Of a stretch of DNA of 64,000 bases, positions 61,431 through 64,000 are shown piece after piece. The DNA comes from Cinnamomum chago (lineage: Eukaryota > Streptophyta > Magnoliopsida > Laurales > Lauraceae). The translations under genes were made by a program, and so were the position numbers. How positions within the stretch are numbered: position 1 is the first letter of the stretch; each line of letters begins with the position of its first letter. The notes beneath the pieces were generated by a model that saw only the letters and a program-made list of their open reading frames with translations, searched no databases and was not told where the DNA came from. The stretch is from contig CP142461.1 of the NCBI GenBank assembly GCA_038049695.1, forward strand, positions 25,675,001 through 25,739,000, written 5' to 3'.

Positions 61431-61978
61431 AATGAGATACTCTCCTGTATTCAGGGTGACTTACCTTAGTCACGGAGGTCTTTCCGGATTTATCTCATTA
61501 GTGCATGTGTCATGCATTGAACAGGACCACTTGTAGGTGTGATCTCTAAAATAGTACTATCACAGAGAGAGATCAACTCACCTCTTGCTACTGAGTGACC
61601 AGTGCTCTTAATCTTGAGCATTTGTGGATGAACTGACGAAGTCAAGTTCTTGTGCTTTAATTCACTATGGGTGAGATCCTGTTCATGGGTCAACAGCTCT
61701 GTGTTTTGGGTGCTCGGGCTTGATTAGTTGGGACGTGCAAATGCAATATGGAATCTATGCCATCATATGATGGAATGATCGTCCCCTTAGAATTATCCGA
61801 TTAATCATCAGAATCTAAGATCTTAGTATATGGATGTTCCATATGGATATTTAACTTGTGGGTCGCTCCCTGGATCAAGAGAATGATATCCGGATGATGA
61901 TTAAGTCAAGGGTATGAAGTTCTAAGGATGAGATGTAATCAAGAAGGTAGATAGTACATCGGTTAACCTACTTGATTA
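61431..61978 (+). repeat. Cluster of short inverted repeats in U3
   Basis: Successive dyads seen: aatgagata/tatctcatt (61431-61439, 61491-61499) enclosing gtgac/gtcac (61456-61460, 61469-61473); tgcatg/catgca (61502-61507, 61511-61516); tgatctct/agagatca (61541-61548, 61569-61576), extended by aggtg/cacct; tgctc/gagca (61604-61608, 61617-61621); the palindromes ccatcatatgatgg (61760-61773) and ctaagatcttag (61815-61826); atatgga/tccatat (61828-61834, 61838-61844); and taatcaag/cttgatta (61936-61943, 61971-61978). They may be protein-binding dyads or structure in the readthrough transcript. Confidence 0.6.
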
Positions 61979-62541
61979 TGGATGTTACATAGAGGGGCAT
62001 TATGGTCATTGTACTTGGTAGGTCAAAGACAATCGTCTGTTTATAATGAGCTTTATTTGCATTTAATATTTGTCCCTGGAGTGCAACCATAACTCTCTAG
62101 TGGAATGAGTTAAGGTTAAAATGATCATAATGGTGCTATGGGGTTAGCATGGACATTTTGGTCATTTTGGGAGCCAAGGGCAAATATGTCTTTTGGTCCC
62201 TTCTCTAGCCACTTTCCTAGATTGGCAAGGTTTCCTAAATTGTTTAAATGTGTGGAGAAATAATTTTGAGTGTAAATTCAAATAGGCCCATGATGGCATA
62301 CATGAATTACAACTCTAGAAAAATTATTTGGTGCATGGACCATAGTATGTGTGGGCTAGCCAATGTGGTCCCTAGTATGTGGGTCCCAAGTTTGTGTAGG
62401 TCCTATCACTTGGAAGGATTTCCTTTTGTGCAAGTTCTCCTTAAGTTTAGTAGCCTTCTAATTTTATTTAGAAACTAAACTAGATAGTAAGGGGCTGGAC
62501 GTCCAAATAGGGTGGTTGCCTTTTTGGTTAGTATCTCTTGG

Positions 62542-62562
62542 TTTCCTTATTCTTTAAGGAAA
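62542..62562 (+). repeat. Hairpin just upstream of the TATA box
   Basis: Arms tttcctta (62542-62549) and taaggaaa (62555-62562) are perfect complements with a 5-base loop, 33 bp upstream of the TATA box. Role unknown. Confidence 0.45.
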
Positions 62563-62594
62563 GGACTTCTCCAAAAAAATAGGGTTTCAGCTAT

Positions 62595-62602
62595 TATAAA
62601 TA
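62595..62602 (+). promoter_or_regulatory. Likely TATA box of the LTR promoter
   Basis: TATAAATA is the best TATA match in the LTR and lies about 570 bases before its end, the usual position for a U3/R border in long plant LTRs. Transcription would then start near 62625-62635, in the cacatcaagagag stretch. Inferred from sequence only. Confidence 0.6.
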
Positions 62603-62615
62603 GCTGGTGGCTTCT

Positions 62616-62669
62616 CCTTGGGCGTGGATCACATCAAGAGAGAGAGGAGAAAAAGCCCTTGGGCGTGGA
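62616..62669 (+). repeat. 13-bp direct repeat around the predicted transcription start
   Basis: ccttgggcgtgga occurs at 62616-62628 and again at 62657-62669, 41 bp apart, each followed by a GA-rich run (aagagagagagg, atagagagag). The pair spans the predicted start of the element transcript. It may be a small tandem duplication or a downstream promoter element. Confidence 0.5.
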
Positions 62670-63169
62670 GATAGAGAGAGCAACCAGCCACTCTTTTGGA
62701 CGTCCACTGCACCATTGTTCTCTTTGCTGGTCCTGTTTTTTCTTACTGCACGAAAACCCATATCAGATCTGAGTCCTACACTTCAGATCAAGGAAAAATA
62801 GTTAGAAGGAAACCTGGTTGTGTTCCCACCAACACTAACCAATCAGATTAGTAGAAAAGGGGAATAGAGGAGAAGACTAGAAGAAAGATTACTGCAGAAA
62901 TTCCAGCAAGGTGTGCTGAAATTAGCAAGTTACAGATCTGAGTTTTTGATTCAGATTTCAGAAGTTTTTCACCCTAAGATCATCAGGTACATGTTCTCCT
63001 TTGTGTCTTATTTGTTTTCACACAAGTTGATTATGATTGCATGGTGTTATGGTGTGATTTACATGGCTGGTTTACTTTCTAATTCGTATCCTGGCTAAAA
63101 GTTTAAAAATTCCAGCCAAAGAACCCTCTTCTTTAAAGGAGTTCAGAACTGAATCACACTATCTTTCAA

Positions 63170-63184
63170 TGGTATCAGAGCCAG
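63170..63184 (+). other. Primer-binding site for initiator-methionine tRNA
   Basis: tggtatcagagccag is complementary to the last 15 bases of plant initiator-Met tRNA, including the CCA end. It starts one base after the LTR. Reverse transcription of the element would be primed here. This is the strongest evidence for the element class and for a plant host. Confidence 0.9.
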
Positions 63185-63186
63185 AC

Positions 63187-63200
63187 CATGATTAATCATG
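63187..63200 (+). repeat. 14-bp palindrome next to the primer-binding site
   Basis: catgattaatcatg is a perfect palindrome starting 2 bases after the primer-binding match. It could form a small hairpin in the RNA or a self-complementary contact, but a palindrome of this size can arise by chance. Confidence 0.6.
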
Positions 63201-63283
63201 ATCCCATGTTGTGTGGATATCATTCCTAGATTGGAAAAGGGCATGGTGGCACCCTTTAGGATGGTTTTTACTGCATAAACATA

Positions 63284-63466
63284 GTGCAGAAATTTTTCCA
63301 TGCTGCTGGAATAATTCCAGATTGCTGTCCACTACATGTTAGGAGTGCAGAAATTGTTTCCATGTTGCTGGAACAATTTCAGATTGCTGATTACTACATG
63401 AAAGTGTGCAGGAATTTTTTCCAAGGTGCTGGAATAATTTCAGATCACTATATAGTGCTGTACATA
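63284..63466 (+). repeat. Three imperfect 61-bp tandem repeats in the leader
   Basis: Units at 63284-63344, 63345-63405 and 63406-63466, each starting gtgcag and containing gctggaa, aattccag or aatttcag, and an agattgct or agatcact block. The third is the most diverged at its 3' end. Related words (ctgcagaaattccagcaagg) occur in the LTR near 62891, so this motif may have been copied within the element. Confidence 0.8.
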
Positions 63467-64000
63467 GCACTTTGAATGCACTAACCTCTTTGTTTGCAGC
63501 CATATAATTGCATCCTTGATGGTTCGCATGTATGTGTGTGGATTTGGATGTTTTTAATTAGTTGGAAAGTGTACGATTGCGCGGTTAGCAATCATAGGAA
63601 GTTGTAATTATTTCCTTGTTTATATTTCAACTAGTCTTGATGTAAGCTTTCTTGAAAAGCATAGGGATCTCCAATGTAATTTTTGGTTTTTGCTTTTCAT
63701 GGGTTTGCTTGTATATATTTATTTATTGTAACAAGCAAGGAGAAGAAAGCTTCAAAGATTGCATGGTTGCAATTAGAGGAGGATCCCATGGTGATGGAGG
63801 CAACGAAGGTTTCCTAGTGCGAAAAGGACTCTTAACCAAGTTTCCTAGTTGGATAAGGAATCCTAGTTGGAAAAGGATTTGAAGTCCAAAATAGCAGGGA
63901 GCCATCAAGGATTGCATTCTTTAATTTGCTTTTATATATGGAATGCATGGTTGAATGCTTTATATAATTGCTATGTTTATCACCTAGTAACATGGCCACC

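Larger units (their letters stand above)
61169..63168 (+). repeat. Left (5') LTR, 2000 bp
   Basis: Begins tgttgggattggtgtatgcc and ends atctttca, with the canonical TG...CA ends. The start is fixed by the break in the satellite and the end by the primer-binding site. A TATA box at 62595 places U3 at about 61169-62625 and R plus U5 in the last ~540 bases. It is unusually CpG-poor: 11 CpG by hand count in 61169-62168. Short open frames inside it have no recognisable product and are taken as noncoding. The 3' LTR is outside the window, so the boundaries have not been checked by self-alignment. Confidence 0.85.
61169..64000 (+). mobile_element. LTR retrotransposon, probably Ty1/copia, 5' part only
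   Basis: The satellite stops abruptly at 61168 and an unrelated sequence begins with TG. An LTR of 2000 bp ends in CA at 63168 and is followed after one base by a primer-binding site for initiator-methionine tRNA. The internal part runs off the right edge. Copia is favoured because plant copia elements commonly use this primer, but no protease, integrase or reverse transcriptase is visible, so the superfamily is not proven. The visible ends look whole. Age cannot be judged without the second LTR. It is younger than the satellite unit it interrupts. Confidence 0.85.
63185..64000 (+). mobile_element. Untranslated leader / start of internal region
   Basis: About 0.8 kb after the primer-binding site. 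I see no recognisable gag or other retroelement protein on the plus strand; coding may begin beyond the window. It contains a 14-bp palindrome (63187-63200), three 61-bp tandem repeats (63284-63466), and a pair of short direct repeats, tcctagttggataagga (63843-63859) and tcctagttggaaaagga (63861-63877). Small open frames here look like chance. Confidence 0.7.

Noticed and set aside
61490-62801. Open frames of 64-86 codons inside the LTR, on both strands
   Set aside because: They lie within U3/R/U5, overlap the predicted promoter, and encode nothing recognisable. Taken as chance.
63284-63917. Open frames of 63-76 codons in the leader
   Set aside because: One is simply a translation of the 61-bp repeats. 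The others (both strands) show no gag or zinc-knuckle features.

Overview
The window is almost entirely satellite DNA from a plant genome. Bases 1-61168 are one uninterrupted head-to-tail array of a roughly 323-bp monomer, about 189.4 monomers, all in the same orientation. No protein-coding gene, tRNA or rRNA is supported anywhere in the window. The plant assignment rests on the long terminal repeat (LTR) retrotransposon that ends the array: its primer-binding site matches 15 bases of the 3' end of plant initiator-methionine tRNA. I cannot name the species. A homogenised array with this layered organisation is typical of a centromeric or pericentromeric region, but that is inference.

The array has layers. 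(1) Two monomer types, A and B, can be told apart by diagnostic bases. (2) Ten distinct monomers, M1-M10, in the order A B A A B A A B A B, form a higher-order repeat (HOR) of 3230 bp. It occurs as 18 complete units (14 plain 10-mers, three 12-mers and one 5-mer) plus one cut by the retroelement. (3) Between 6461 and 27789 a 12-mer unit alternates with a 10-mer unit three times, giving a second-order repeat of 22 monomers, about 7110 bp. The extra two monomers in the 12-mer are hybrids (M7/M9 and M2/M6). (4) At 34253-35868 a 5-mer unit carries an M4/M9 hybrid and marks a five-monomer deletion by in-register unequal exchange. (5) From about 34.9 kb onward a different set of linked base variants takes over, and 45558-58482 looks like a two-HOR (20-monomer) block duplicated once. 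The array therefore records several rounds of local amplification, exchange and conversion.

At 61169 the array is broken inside monomer M9 of the nineteenth unit by the 5' end of an LTR retrotransposon, most likely Ty1/copia superfamily. The left LTR is exactly 2000 bp (61169-63168, TG...CA). The primer-binding site follows at 63170. The remaining 0.8 kb is untranslated leader with three 61-bp tandem repeats. The element runs off the right edge, so its coding part, its other LTR and the far side of the array cannot be seen, and it cannot be dated from this window.

The short open frames recurring through the array begin at TTG, not ATG, and occur once per monomer because the monomers are copies of each other. 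I do not regard them as genes. The satellite keeps a high CpG content while the LTR beside it is CpG-poor, a contrast worth testing against methylation data.
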